Assembly: GCF_921293095.1 (NCBI RefSeq)
Contig: NC_060246.1
Location: forward strand, 16,262,001 to 16,326,000
DNA: 64,000 bases
Origin: Ischnura elegans
Taxonomy: Eukaryota; Arthropoda; Insecta; Odonata; Coenagrionidae
Direction of reading: 5' to 3'
Part shown: one piece after another, positions 31,247 through 43,408 of the stretch
How positions within the stretch are numbered: the first letter of the stretch is position 1
Layout of the letters: every line of letters starts with the position of its first letter
Program-made: the position numbers and the translations under genes
The notes under the pieces: generated by a model
What the model was told of the DNA's origin: nothing
Seen by the model: the letters and a program-made list of their open reading frames with translations, nothing else
Database searches by the model: none

Positions 31247-33086
31247 CCGTATAAGCTTGTGTAAGAGGCGCACCCCTATTTTGAGGATCGAAGCTATAAA
31301 GAAAAAAAATTTGCGACATTTTTTTATCCTATCGTGCGGTGTTGCAGACGTATGCCTGGAATTACGACAGTTATCGAAATGTCCTCTTTCAGTACTATTT
31401 GAAAGAGGAAATTTTGATAACTGCGGCGGCATAAGAGGGAGTAGAAAGAGTTCCGATCCTCTCTTTGCATACGCCATCGCTCTACGTTGCTTGTCCTACT
31501 CACGAACAATTTTGTTTAAAAGCTCTCGCAGGAGTATTGCAATAGAATTGCAGCCGTGGAAAATTTTAAGGCAAAACACGACAGGCAAATGGCATGAGCT
31601 TTCCCAAGAGATTGAACAACAATCGGGGCAATCTCAGCGCCGTAGGATAATAACCACGTCGTAGATTTAAGGCCCCTTGCACACACACCGATTTTGGACG
31701 GCCGGTAAAATATCGGCCGTCCATATTCCAATAGTGAACAATGGGAGAGCATTGGAGCTTGCACACGTACCGACCACACGCTGGCACAGGCAAAATGCCG
31801 CTTAGCTGCCGGCCATTGTCATTGTGGATCGCCTGCGCCGGCTCAAAAACATAGCAACTTATCGTTTGACCGGTAAAAATCCGGCGTGTGTGCAAGCATC
31901 GCTTCGCCGGTAAAATATCAGCGAAATATATAAAATATATATTTTACCGGCCGTCCAAAATCGGTGCGTGTGCAAGGGGCCTAACGGAACAACTCTCGGC
32001 TCTCCATCAGCCAATGCCTCTACGTTTTTTTCCTTTCCGAGACTCCACAGGAAAATATCAAGTTACAGGGTAACAATGAAAACGTGTTTCATCCCTACCC
32101 CATTTCACCAACTGACCTTTTTCGGTCTACCAGGTTCAATTCTCCGAGTTTCTGGGGGTCAAATGCTAGGTAAGTCACCTTCTGAGCTCGAAGATATCTC
32201 GATATCTTTCAGCAATTGTATGACACGCAAGAGGTTCTAAAAAGAATTAGACCTAACGCGACGCATATCTGACAGCATTTAAGTTTTTTGAGCAATAATT
32301 GATTGACACAAAGATCTATTGCTAAAACAAGGCTACTAATATTCAACATAGTCCAAACAGCACAATTTCGGAAGAAACAAGCGTAGCATTAGCGCATTCA
32401 AACAAGACGAGACGGACTGGAAACTTCAGGCAACGCAAACACATTTGTATATCACATTGCTGCGCCTTCGCCCCTTCGCTTTTAAAGCAACGACGTCACA
32501 TGCAAGATTGGACGTGTTCTTCCCTTGCTCCTTCGCTCATAGCCTCGTAGCTTTAAATACGGAGGGGAGGGAGCCCTCTTCCCCTCGACCTCTCCTTCAG
32601 CGCTCTTCACTTATAAGCATTTCCGATTTCTTCTATCCACCATTAAGTCCAACAATGAGCACACTCGTTCGAATTTTTTCAACCGCAGGTTTTGACACCA
32701 ATATTACTATATGCAGTATAAATGCCGCGGGATGCCCACTCGTGGCAATAAATTTAGCGCGCGCTCCGGAGCGAATCACCCCGCGCGATCTTTTCAATGT
32801 TCACCTCTGGGGTACCGACGTGACGGCGCGATGCTTGCAAGAAATTCAAACAGGAGCATTTTTAAAATACGTCACTAAGGGAGAAACTCCCCTGCCTGCC
32901 GCTTGATTTTGACCCAGGGTTTCAGAAGACTGACTCACGCTGAAAACCAAGGCCACTCAGCTCCCCTTGAACTTGCAACCGGTGAAGGGGAGGGGGGAAG
33001 ATAAGAAGTTTGTGTAAGAGGCGCACCCCCATTTTCGGCTGCAATATCTGGGAAAAAAGGTGCGCCTCTTACACGCGCTTATACGG
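31247..33086. mobile_element. 1.84-kb inverted-repeat element nested in the pogo-like element
   Basis: Ends ccgtataagcttgtgtaaga and 'tcttacacgcgcttatacgg' with TA on both sides; inner TIR continues 'ggcgcacc'. A second subterminal copy of 'gtgtaagaggcgcaccccc' sits at 33013. It contains a 154-codon open frame (32445-32906) without known domains, judged fortuitous. Superfamily unassigned. Confidence 0.7.
31671..31981. mobile_element. PIF/Harbinger-type MITE, 311 bp
   Basis: Ends ggccccttgcacac / gtgtgcaaggggcc and inner blocks 'ttttggacggccggtaaaat' in inverse orientation at both sides. Flanked by TAA at 31668-31670 and 31982-31984. GGCC ends and a 3-bp TWA duplication are PIF/Harbinger features. 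Third level of nesting at this place. Confidence 0.8.
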
Positions 33087-33363
33087 TAACCGTGAAACAT
33101 TTATCGTTTAAAATGTCATTTCATGTATGTAATTGCAGCTGCATTAATGGTCTCTTGTTGTCTCGGTACGGTTTGTGGAGGTAGTTTTGCCATCTCGGGG
33201 GTGTCTCCTTAGTATGATAAGTGGAGGTTTTACGATATAAAGAGGTTCACTATAAAGAGGTTTGCCTATAAATTTACATGTACATCTGATGGGACCGTAG
33301 GGGTGGTATGAAGTATAGAGGTTTATGATGTAAAGAGGTTCTCTACATAGAGGTTTTACTGTA

Positions 33364-34460
33364 TGTAGCACCCTACTCAAGTGAAGCCCTAGCCAGAAGT
33401 CTTCAAACTGTGATACGAGTAAAAATAATTTTGTCGATTATATGTATGTATAATACATGGTATTACAAGGGCTCATGTTTTGAATGAGTGAATTTAACCT
33501 TAGAAGTACATAATCTTGATAATTCCACGTAGCGTTGCGTAGTATTTTTGTGCTATGACTCTGGGAGGAGAGGGACTGTGGTTGTACCCAGTTCTCATAC
33601 AATTTCATGTAAAATACTTTAGCGGAAATTAAATTATAACCTCAAAAGGAATGATGATAGCTTTCTGTCCAGTTGGTTTTCTGCTTTCTGGGTTTGATTT
33701 GTAGTTTTTTTTTACATTTTGGTAGGGGTTGTATGAAGATGTAGATTTGTGTTCTCTGCATAAGTATATTTGTATTTCAAAAGAAGTCTAATGGACTTGA
33801 AAAAGATAATCAACAACTTCTCATTTTTTAAAAAGCATTGTCAATAGATGATTGGTACCTTTTAAACTACATTTTTAATCCTATTTTTAAATTTTTTTTT
33901 CATCTTAATCATCTGCAAATGCTGATTCTGCCCCGCAACCCATCGCTTCCATGAACAACAACTTTATAGAGCACAGAAGTAAATATTTATTGATAGTTAA
34001 CTGTTGCTATGATGTCTCTAAATATGTGTTTTTATTTTTATAATTTTATGAATTAGTATTTTAATATTAATACTGTCATTTTTATGGATTTTAACCTGTA
34101 TGAAACTCATCTATACTTGCATTTCAAAATTTTGATACAACTTCACTTTAAAAAAAACCATAAGACATTGAATATTGAACAAAGTCAACTGTATATATTT
34201 TTGTCTAAATAAAGTGTGACTACTCAAATCTCTCATGACTTTTTTAAGGCATTTGATGATGTACCGTATTTAAACAAAATAATTTCTAAAAAAATCACCT
34301 TCCCCCTTTACCTATGTGAAGGTTTGCTCTCCGTAAGTTAATGTTCAGCACAGACCCCATATATTTACTAATATGTATTAATTATTCAATTGAAGAATGT
34401 TGTAGTTATTGCTTTTATTAATTTACTTAATGCTTATGTGACATTGTTTATTATATCACA
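33364..34460. other. Intergenic, nothing recognised
   Basis: AT-rich DNA with several poly-T tracts; no supported gene or repeat boundary. Confidence 0.4.
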
Positions 34461-35505
34461 CTAGCTGACCCAGCAAATGTTGTTTTGCCGTATAAATTAT
34501 TTCTAGTAAATATTTTGGTGGTCAAATAAAAATAACTAATTTATTGTAAGTGTGTGGTTATGTGGTATATGACTGAAAGAGTAAGATGTTGTGAACGATG
34601 TTGACTTTGTTCTTTTAACTAAAAATCCTGCCTTGTGACCATGAATTCCCAGCTCCAAGTTTCCCACTTCTCTGGGTGCTATACTTCCCGAGCAACGCCG
34701 GGTGGCCTGCTAGTAATCAATAAATTTCAAATGACATCTCTGTCACAAATTATGACTATTAATAAAATAACATTATGAGCCACTTAGTTCAATAGAGTGT
34801 ACGATATTTTTAGTAAATCTATCTGTAGCTAAAACAAACAAACTGAATTGTTTACCCACGTGTGAACATGCCACATACAACTTACCGTATGAAGAACACG
34901 GTGTGCCTCAAAGCCATAAAAAGACATCGTTTGGCTTTGAGAATTTTCATTGCGAATGCCAATGTAATTGGAAATTGAACCCATTTGTATTCAATTGGCA
35001 CATCTGTCAGAATAATAAGGATTCGCGATAGTAATACATCTCCATGGAACATGCCATTCATAATTTATGGTGATAGAAAGAGATTTGAAACGACATACGT
35101 AAATAATACTGACGGTCATCAAGGGGACAGTAAGCCTAAAATGCTAAAATTTCAACTTCTTTTGGATGTTTTTTTTTCTATATTCACCGTAAATCATGAG
35201 GAAAACGACATTCGATTGCAAGAATAAGAACGTGCATTTCTTTTTCTTTCCTTTGGTATATCTGTGTCTCAACTTAATGAGAACATTATCACTAATTTAA
35301 AAATGGAAAAGAAAAAAGGTCTTTAAAACAAACTTTACATGTATTTCATGTGGAAATGACTCAGGGCCGGAGAAGAATGAAAAATAGTTAACAACATATT
35401 CTCAGTCCTACCAAACATACACACCAAATTTCATAGGAATCGGTCCTGCTGTTTCAGAGGAGTTGGTCTACAAAAAACCGTGACATGAGAATTTTATATA
35501 CTAGA
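34461..35505 (-). mobile_element. Helitron remnant
   Basis: On the minus strand it starts TCTAGTATATAAAATTCTC and ends ...GGGTCAGCTAG next to T, matching Helitron TC...CTAG termini. A second Helitron-type terminus, a palindrome 'cccgagcaacgccggg' followed by CTAGT, is at about 34688-34713 on the + strand. A helicase tail lies inside at 34860-35075. The whole is much shorter than an autonomous Helitron. Confidence 0.65.
34860..35075 (-). pseudogene. Helitron helicase C-terminus, broken
   Basis: The minus-strand frame reads GDVLLSRILIILTDVPIEYK then WVQFPITLAFAMKILKAKR, matching the Pif1-like helicase end of Rep/Helicase proteins (pattern G-x-V-x-I-P-R-I ... F-x-R-x-Q-F-P-x-R-x-x-F-A-M-x-I-N-K). 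After a small deletion it continues toward CGMFTRG, where intact proteins have LYVALSR, with two stops. It is a pseudogene; no Rep domain was seen. Confidence 0.68.
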
Positions 35506-35654
35506 CATTATTATCGATTTACTCGCTTCTACGATATCGCAGGAGTTGGAAGCGAGTTATTGAACAAGCTTGATCGTATTTGATCGCAACTGATTAAAAA
35601 GAACAGCATGTGCTTTTCTTGCTGGGTAGAACTCTTTGTTAACAAAAATTACCA

Positions 35655-36010
35655 TCGTTCATATGTTGACAGGAGAAGAGAGATTCAGTTACAAGCTTAA
35701 ACTAAGAGTGTTAGACTTCACTAAGGAGCATGGAAAAAAGAGCAGTAGCAATGAATTTTGGTCCACCACCTACCAAATAAATTATATGTTCCTGGTGGCT
35801 GCAGGAAGATCAATTAAAGACTGCTAAAAAATAAAAATACAATCTTCAATGCCCAGTCCCATGTTGGCCTGAACTAGAAAATGTCATTAAAAAGTGGGTA
35901 GAAGTTAAAAGGAATTCAGGGATAAGTGTTTCAACAAAAATGGTAATGAGAACAGAGGATTACCAGAAAAACGAGGGATTTGGAATTGTTATGTACATAC
36001 CATGTTCAGC
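35655..36010 (+). pseudogene. Tigger-like transposase N-terminus, decayed
   Basis: One frame reads RFSYKLKLRVLDFTKEHGKK and the next intact piece VIKKWVEVKRNSGISVSTKM, both typical of the DNA-binding part of pogo/Tigger-like transposases (KLKV..FAKEHGN ... V..W....R..G..VST..I). Stops and frame changes separate them. No terminal repeats identified. Confidence 0.6.
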
Positions 36011-36019
36011 TGTATCAAG

Positions 36020-37120
36020 TATTTTTATGAATAAATTGATAGTTTTCTGGCGATTATATCAATGATTTTGCCACCTATTTGGCTTTTCTGCAGCGTAAGA
36101 GCTAAGAGGAACTAACAGTAGTTGTTGAGGTGCCGAGCCTTCGCACGGACTTGTTTTTGTGGGTGCAATGCTGGAGAATGGGTGCATATTAGGGGCGGTC
36201 ATCAAACAACTTTTTTTCAACATTCAAAGTTTGACATGGTTTGACATATGTCAAAATGTAGCCCAAGTTACCAAATGAACAGAGAAAAAATTTTGTTCCT
36301 GTAGGTTTGACATCCTGCAGTGGCGAGAAGGTTGTTTATGTTGAGTGTAGGCAACCCTCGACACACACCCTCTTTTAATGCTATTTCGGCTGTAAATGTC
36401 TTGATTGAAAAAGTTTATTCAGCCGATTCTGCGCCATTCATGTCTGAAATTGTTGAGGTAAGCCACAAAGATTGAATAGTCACGTTTTTTTATACAATAA
36501 CTCGTCCTAAAATGCAAAGAAATGTGAAAAACTATGAAAATTTCTTAATAAATGGCATATGTTTTAATATGCTGTACTCCTATGGGCATGATCACACTGA
36601 TATGACCTTTCCACTTATGTAGTACAATACCTTTCCCCTCTCCCATCCTGAAGTAAGGATCTCCTCATCTCCCTATGGCCCGCCGATAAACTAATGTCAA
36701 CAAACAGCTCAGGCTACATTGTCTACGAAAAAGGCTCCGAGTTCCAAATTTTGCAGCTCTTCGCCCACCATGGGAACTAGTGCCACTCCAGCTCTCAGGG
36801 CGACTAAGAACTCACCACATGGAGTTTGCAGCAGCTCGAGCTCCTCCCGTATTCACCCAGACATTCAGCACTAGCATCTAATGCTGAATGGCTGCTTTCC
36901 ACAATTGAACTAGAAATATTGAATAATACACTAATATAAATTTGCAAAATGGAATGTAAAGGGATAATAACATAACAGAAAATGGATCTAGCCATGTTCC
37001 TCTCCCCTTCCAACTATGGAATAATTTTCATTTTTTCGTTCTTGCGTCCTCGTCCAATCCTTCTGTTGGTGAGTTGTGAGCTGTCCCAGTGCCATTTATC
37101 AGTCGCTCTTGTGGGCCCAA
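36020..37120. other. Intergenic, nothing recognised
   Basis: No supported gene or repeat. Several short open frames here lack domains and splice context. Confidence 0.4.
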
Positions 37121-37144
37121 ACAGAAGGGGACCTCTGTTCCTTG

Positions 37145-37310
37145 GTAAATCAAAGAATCCTGGCAATGCAACTGCTGGAGCATCAGACTGGTAATCAGAA
37201 GTTTCTGGGTTCAACTCCCAGTCAGGCTTCATTTTTACCCTCAGATTTCTGGCATTTACAATCAGCCACAACACTGTTGTCCTTGTCCATTTTTTGTAAT
37301 GTGTTCCTAT
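37145..37310 (+). repeat. tRNA-derived SINE
   Basis: tRNA-like head with A-box-like 'tggcaatgcaactgctgg' and B box 'gggttcaactcc' (37207-37218), followed by an unrelated body ending in a T-run near 37320. Not a functional tRNA because the acceptor stem does not close. Confidence 0.5.
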
Positions 37311-37499
37311 CCCTTTTTTTCCACATCTGCGAGTTTATAATATGAAGTGAATGTTTACAATTATGGTGCTGTGTGAATGAAGGAAGGGGTAATTACTGAA
37401 TAAATACTTGTCGCTATATATCCACGTAAAATTTATTCACGGAGTCAACATGCTTCTCTGGGCTGCGTACAATCTACTGGACTTACTTGAGTCCCAATG

Positions 37500-37800
37500 A
37501 TGCAGCAGTGCAGTACAGCAAGGTGTTCACCCCAGCACTTGCAGCATTTCAGTGCACATGGATAGCAACATACACTGCTCCGGTGCAGCCCCGTCACACC
37601 TATAGCAACGTGAGTCCATTGTGCAGTGGCGACAACACTCATAATTATGAACCCATTATTTATACTCATTGTCAGCTATGTATTGTCCAGCTGCCGGCAA
37701 GTATACATACCACCTCTTCAGCATTATTGATTGTGCATTAAATAAGGGATAAATAGCACAGCAAGTTTAAATAACCAGTATTACCTTTCCAGTACAATGG
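37500..37800. repeat. Dispersed repeat, diverged copy also at 5390-5720
   Basis: Collinear with 5390-5720 over several blocks, including 'ataccacctcttcagc'. No intact frame. Confidence 0.5.
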
Positions 37801-38075
37801 ACCCACTGTGTAGTGAAAGAGCACTGGCTCTGGGTTTGCAAGCAATTGTGGTTGCTTTGTTCAATTTAAATAATGCTTCTCTATCAATATTTTATGCTAT
37901 GTATGGATCGCTCCACCATTCAACTAAAGTGCTGGTGGTGGTGTGGGATACTGTGGTTGTTTGTATCTTTACATTGATGCCAAGTGAGTGAGATTGACTT
38001 AACTACCAGTTCCACATGGTGTCAACTGAATCATAGGTGGAGCAGCTGGTTGCTGCGCATGATTGCTTAGTTTAA

Positions 38076-38304
38076 AGGCCGTTTTACTCGGGGCACGGAA
38101 TTGTGCAGGTTAGAGCTGCATTTATTTCTTAAATGGAATTGTGCGAATGCATGAACGAAATTAGAACAGGGGCTATTTTGCCGTCTCGCATCCACGCATT
38201 CTCACATGTGTTCTAGCAATACACCACTTTACACGACGCAATTTTGATTGTGCCTTTGCATGTATGTCAGATTGCGCAATTCTGTGTACCATGTAAAACG
38301 GCCT
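38076..38304. mobile_element. PIF/Harbinger-type MITE, 229 bp
   Basis: Ends aggccgttttac / gtaaaacggcct with further inverted 'ggaattgtgc' / 'gcgcaattc' blocks. Flanked by TAA at 38073-38075 and 38305-38307. Confidence 0.78.
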
Positions 38305-38309
38305 TAACA

Positions 38310-39135
38310 AAGTTTTACAACATCTTCAGAGTATATTGGGGTAAGGCCTTCTAGGATGGAACATGAGAAGCAGTCGTCAGTTTCATACTACCTATCCAGT
38401 ATGTAATGCTCAAATTTGCTGTATTATTTTAGTTTTCCTAATTAGATCATACTGAATCCTCGTTTGTTGCAAGATTGAATTTCATAGCCTCCAGGAACCA
38501 CAAAATGCAGGGAATTTTCCTCCATATGTTGACGTTAGCCAGTCACTGCCTCTCAAACCCCCTGTAAATGGAATAACCCAGGGACCAACTGCCACTCTCG
38601 TACCCACCTTTGGGCAGCTCTCCTTACGCGAACTTATTCGTAGCATACCTCACATAGATTTTGCCTCATTCAAATTGCATGAAACCTTTCTACATTATTC
38701 ACGTCAATGTACCTTTTCTTTACAATATGACTAAGAAGCATGGAGGTAGCAGAGGTTTACATAATGATTCATTGGGTGCCCAATGGACGACACTGTGCTC
38801 GGCAATAGCCAGCTGTCTTCACATATTGGCATGATTACATGTGTCTCCGGAGTTCCTCAATTCACTCACAACAGTCAATTTTGCTCAAAATGGCACCACG
38901 AAAATCCTACACCACACTTTGAACTTGAGTTTTGTAATGGTGGAGGGGTTTCACTGGTTTTTGTAATGCATGGTGAGGGTATGCAGTACTGCGCATCAAG
39001 CAGAGATTTTTAAAACATAATTTCTTTAGAAATAGACATGGATATGAAATACATTTGCACTGACATGACCAATGAACTGGAGAAAAAACACTGGCTTTGC
39101 AAACTGCAAATATTATATCTATACCTATATTATTT
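38310..39135. other. Intergenic, nothing recognised
   Basis: Short open frames only; no domain, splice pattern or repeat boundary supported. Confidence 0.4.
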
Positions 39136-39139
39136 TACC

Positions 39140-39729
39140 CAGTGGTGAAAGTATGGAGGGGGGGTCTGATCCTCGAGGATCCAAATCCTCAGAGAAATTT
39201 TTAAAAAATATTTAAAACCATTATGTCTAGTTTTGACCAATAATAACAGCATCTGCTTAAGTTAAAGATCATTTATTGATATGATGTGCAGTGAGACAAG
39301 CCACTGAACAGGGGCGCAGCTAGGAATTAAGGCTGGGGGGGTTTAGGTGCAAGTAATGCCGGGGTGTGTGGGGGTATGGAATACCCAACAGGATATGCGG
39401 TAGGTGCGAGATTAACAAATTGTGGAATTTTAAGATAAATGGTTCAAAATGGTGAGTTTTCGGTTTTCTGAGGAATATATCATTAATCCTTACACGATTC
39501 TATTAGTAATATCAATCCAATTAAGTAAAATGGATTAAACTTAAAATTTCTCTGAGCTCTGGAGGGGGTTTTATCCAGGGACCTCAATGGTTTTATCCTC
39601 CAAATCCCCCCCCCCCCCCCCCCCCCCCCCAACGCTGGGCCACTGCCACTTGAAACCTACCGATATCTAACCCCCAAAGACCACTCGATCCCCTCCACAA
39701 AGCATATTCCGAATTACGCCACTGACTTC
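39140..39729. mobile_element. Two nested 'cagtggcgtaact' (hAT-type) MITE copies
   Basis: The outer copy begins cagtggtgaaagtatgg and ends with 'aattacgccactg'. An inner copy begins caggggcgcagctagg at about 39308 and ends near 'gggccactg' at 39646. The interior has a C-run of about 23 at 39607-39630. Target duplications were not resolved. Confidence 0.5.
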
Positions 39730-40479
39730 ATCATTACCTACTTAATTCAGGCGTGCTGGATTACTATCTACTATTACTTATAGTAGACATGTTACTTGTC
39801 CCAGAAGGGTCCCATGCGTTCCAATAAAAAAAACTTTCGCTCCTTTTTCCCCCGACCTCGAACCTATCCGCCACCACCCTGCTGGCAAAGGCTACACTTG
39901 GAGCTTATCATCTTGACTCGGAATGTAACAATGTAGTTAAAAAGAATTCAGCTAAAACTAGTATCTGTCACATTTACACATAAGATCGATTTATTCGATA
40001 CAATCGATATAGTCCGATGGATCCAAAGCGGATTGAGACCAGAATTCAACCCTCTGTTTTAGTCTTTCTCGGATGTCACCTCGCCGTTGCTATCATTTGG
40101 AGAACGCCTGACGCATTATAGCATAATTAATTTTCTCGTTACAGTGTTCCTTTTATACTGTAATCGACTCTACGTTATTCCTGTCATCTCATAAAGGATA
40201 ACTGCAGTTTCTTAAGTGACAACGTGGATGAAAGGTTTGTAGTTAAGGAATTGCGTATTTGTCACATTGTGATTCTGTCTTCACATGACATTGATCAAAA
40301 GAGGCTTCTAGGCGTAATGGTTGCACGGCATGTCATCCGTATTGGATGGACTTCGTTGAGCTCGGGCTCCCAGGACCTGCTTGGCCTTAAGAGATTTTGC
40401 CACTCCTTCACTTTTGGTTCGTCAATATTTTCATGTGAGAGAGAAAGGAGTAATATGTTTTCTTTGGGGCGGCGCAGTG

Positions 40480-41065
40480 CTTAATTTCTAAATTTTTAGG
40501 TACGAGAACGCATACCTAAGTGTGATGTCCGGTTTTTATAGTTCGCCCGTTGTGGGTGCCGGTGCAGCGCCGAGTTAAGAGTACGCAATTTTTCGTGAGA
40601 GGTGCCGGGTTGCCGGTACGCTGTTCCGGCCGAAGTGCAGCAATATGTATTTGGATCTGTGTGTGTTTGGGTAGACATAAGAGTGGACAGCGAATGGAAG
40701 AACAGCGGCACGGAACTAGATGAGGGGCGAATTCATTTTCTTTTTCACACATAAGCTGTAATTATGGGGTTGACACAGGTCTGCAGATATGAAGGTGATT
40801 GTTTGCCGCATCTACGGGTTTGTGTAATGCCTGATTTTCTGAGTTGTTTTTGTGTATAGGTCAATCTCTGAGCAAGGACCTCGGAGCATGATCAATCCCG
40901 TGTGGAATGTGTCCTTCGTATTCTTGGGTTTTTGATTACTCCCGAGGTTCTGTGGTTGGGAAGCGTTGCCCCTTGCCTTTCACCTCTATCCGCCATTCGT
41001 TGCGGGGGTATGTGCATTTTGCGACACGCGTGGAATGGGCTTATGATCGCACATTCTACAGGGAA
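40480..41065 (+). promoter_or_regulatory. NKRF: CpG-richer region upstream of the NKRF-like gene
   Basis: This stretch has visibly more CG dinucleotides than its surroundings (for example tgccggtgcagcgccgag, gttccggccgaag). It lies just before the first coding exon and is the best candidate for promoter plus non-coding first exon. The transcription start and the 5' UTR donor are not determined. Confidence 0.4.
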
Positions 41066-41335
41066 ACTGGTTTTCAATTTTGCAGCACTTTTTTTGGCAA
41101 ATTTAATTCAAAATTTGAAATATATTAGTATCTTTACTTCGTATTCTTGCATTTTACTTGTTATTTTTTTAATTGTTTCCGAGTGTAATGCTATTTTAGT
41201 TTAGTTTTAAATGTCTGTTGTACCCTGCAAGCTGCCCCAATAGGACACAGGCTGTTGATATGTTTGGGAATCAAAGCACTATGGAACGTGAGAGGGAGTC
41301 ATGAGGTTCTACTCCTCTCCCTCACCCCCCCAGAA

Positions 41336-41516
41336 ATGTTTGGAAGATGCAGTTTAAGATGTACCCCCCCTGAATTAGAACCCCCCCTAGAAGTGTGTAT
41401 CCTTCCTAAATGTATTCCACCTGCTCGTAAACATTCCCAAAAAAATAAGGTTGATTTTGAGAGAGATTTGAAGTTTGATTTAGCACTTATTGAAGCCCTT
41501 CATTATATAGGAGAAG
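41336..41516 (+). CDS. NKRF: NKRF-like exon 1 (coding)
   Basis: A strong pyrimidine tract and acceptor (cacccccccag) end at 41333, so an untranslated exon probably precedes. ATG at 41336 in an AAAATG context opens 60 codons plus one base. The exon exits in phase 1 at donor gtgaac. Residues are proline/cysteine-rich (MFGRCSLRCTPPELEPP) then a helical-looking segment (FERDLKFDLALIEALHYI). No domain recognised. The frame continues upstream without ATG, so a different, spliced start is possible. Confidence 0.6.
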
Positions 41517-42255
41517 GTGAACTTCTATTCTATTTATTTGTTTGACAAAATGTCTACTATTTTATTGTATACCTATATCAGATCTTGAAATATAGTGCAT
41601 TTCAAAGATTGTGTCGTCCTCCTCATACTGATAGATACATGTTCTAAATTTTTCAAGCTATTTAGCTAGGCCTAGCAGGTAGCCTCCAAGTCTCGAGCAG
41701 CTCTCAACTATATTTATTGAAAAGCTACATAATGCTCTTTGACAGCTCATAACAGGTAAAGACGAAGCACACCACTTTCCTTTGTATTGTACTTTGGCTC
41801 ACGTATGAAATATTTCTTTGCCCAATCCAATTTACTTGCCTCATATTCACGAAGTGACCTGATGAGTGCAAATCTTTTTCATCCGAAAATTTTCGAACAA
41901 CATACTTGACAAATCGAAGATTATCTATCGCTCTGCCACAAACATTTCTTTGTCAGTAAGTTCTTCATTATAGGTTTGAAGTTGTCTTAACTCTCAAATA
42001 TTTTAAATATGTCTGAAGCTTTCATGTTAACTGCATCTAAGCAATGGGAAAGTTGGATGTCCTCTCTGAGAAGAATGTTGCCATGCATTCGCTGAAATTT
42101 TGGTGTAGTCCCAATTCTTGGCTCCAATCATCATTTAATTTTAATTTTCTGTGCATCATTGACAAACATCCAAGGAAAGCTAAAATTAAGTTCATTCATT
42201 TGGCTGCATTTTTTCATGTCTCCTGAATATGAGTAAATCTTTTGAATTTTTATAG

Positions 42256-42445
42256 GCAAGGAAAACAGTATGGAGGATAGTAAGTGCTTATTACCTAACT
42301 TAGCCCACATTAAAGTGGCCTTCCCAAATTTCAAGTTCACCGAACAGAGGAAAAATGAGCCTTTGCATGTGTGGTTGCAAAGGATGGCAAATTGCAGTAA
42401 GGATAAACCAGAATGGGGCTTCGAGTTGGTGGATGGGGAATGGAG
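42256..42445 (+). CDS. NKRF: NKRF-like exon 2, first half of dsRBD
   Basis: 190 bases, acceptor tttttatag, donor gtgagtg, phase 1 in and phase 2 out; residues 61-124. It ends in EWGFELVDGEW, the second beta strand of a double-stranded-RNA-binding domain, preceded by helix 1 (EPLHVWLQRMA). An internal ATG at 42270 could be an alternative start. The exit codon is completed 16.1 kb downstream. Confidence 0.8.
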
Positions 42446-43309
42446 GTGAGTGTTCATTCTCATGTAATTGATTTTTTTAATTTTTCCTTGATTTTACAGG
42501 TGAAAGAAAAGGGGTGACCTGTAATCAGATATTTGTAAGGTTTTCAGAAGTGCTTGATAATAAAATGAGCCATATATTAATTCTCTACCTAAAATGGGTA
42601 GGAATATCTGGCTTTTAATAATATTATCAGTTTGAAAATATTTAATTTCATGGCTATATGCCAGGAGCAGCAGCTATATATATTTTTCTGTCAAAGAAGT
42701 GGGATTATCAGTTCCTTCAACACTTTTTATAACATGGACTATCTAGAATGGAAGAGAAGAGAAGCTATAAATATGCTTTATGTAGATAATGTGTATAAGC
42801 ATTGAGTAAGTACATATATAAATAGAGGGCTCACCACTCATACAAAAATCGTATATATTTTTTATGTAGTTCTGGAAGAGTCAGTCAGATGGCGAGGAAG
42901 AATTTTTTTGCGAATTTGCTCGTTACACAAGAATGGGAATACATTCCGAAGCAGAAAGGGGCGTGGCATTTAGTGTTGACAGCAGTTAGTCGATTTTGTT
43001 CATAACAGTTATAAAAAATATTTCCTTGAATTTCGGCTAGTAACTTGGCTTTTCTGAGTTTATATTCCTAATCCAGTTGCTAGCAGACTGTTCTTAGTAC
43101 TCAGTTGAAACTTGCAGGAAACGTTTATTGTACTTTTTTCCGCACTGCTCAACCTTAAGTTGTTCTCAACTCAGTTTCAACGTTATGTTTATTTATATAT
43201 CTTTTGGACAAAAAAACTGGAATTTGGCGATGTACAAAGCAATCGCCTGCTAACTTTCATATCTTACTATATATGTCCATATATGCTGCTTGTGAAATTT
43301 GAAAAAAAT

Positions 43310-43408
43310 TATAAATGTATTTTTGGTGAAGAAATGTTAACTTTATCTTGAATAGGAATATAAATGTATTTTTCGTGAAGAAATGTTAACTTTATCTTGA
43401 ATAGGAAA
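43310..43408. repeat. Two-copy tandem repeat, 49 bp after offset
   Basis: The unit starting ataaatgtatttttggtgaa at 43311 recurs at 43360 with one base change (ggtgaag to cgtgaag). Confidence 0.75.

Larger units (their letters stand above)
30824..33361. mobile_element. pogo-like element containing two nested transposons
   Basis: Ends cagtaaaacctctttac / catagaggttttactg, flanked by TA (30822-30823, 33362-33363). Subterminal 'aaagaggttcactat' blocks recur at both sides. Related end sequences occur at 47400-47577. The centre is occupied by 31247-33086. Confidence 0.75.

Noticed and set aside
32445-32906. 154-codon open frame on the + strand
   Set aside because: Lies within a nested transposon and has no domain, homologous copy or splice context.
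39607-39630. Long C-run as a structured or regulatory G-quadruplex site
   Set aside because: A single uninterrupted homopolymer inside a MITE whose family is already G/C-run rich; likely slippage, and its length may be an assembly artefact.
41255-41335. Upstream extension of the first NKRF-like coding exon
   Set aside because: The frame is open but begins without ATG and crosses a strong pyrimidine tract and AG acceptor ending at 41333.
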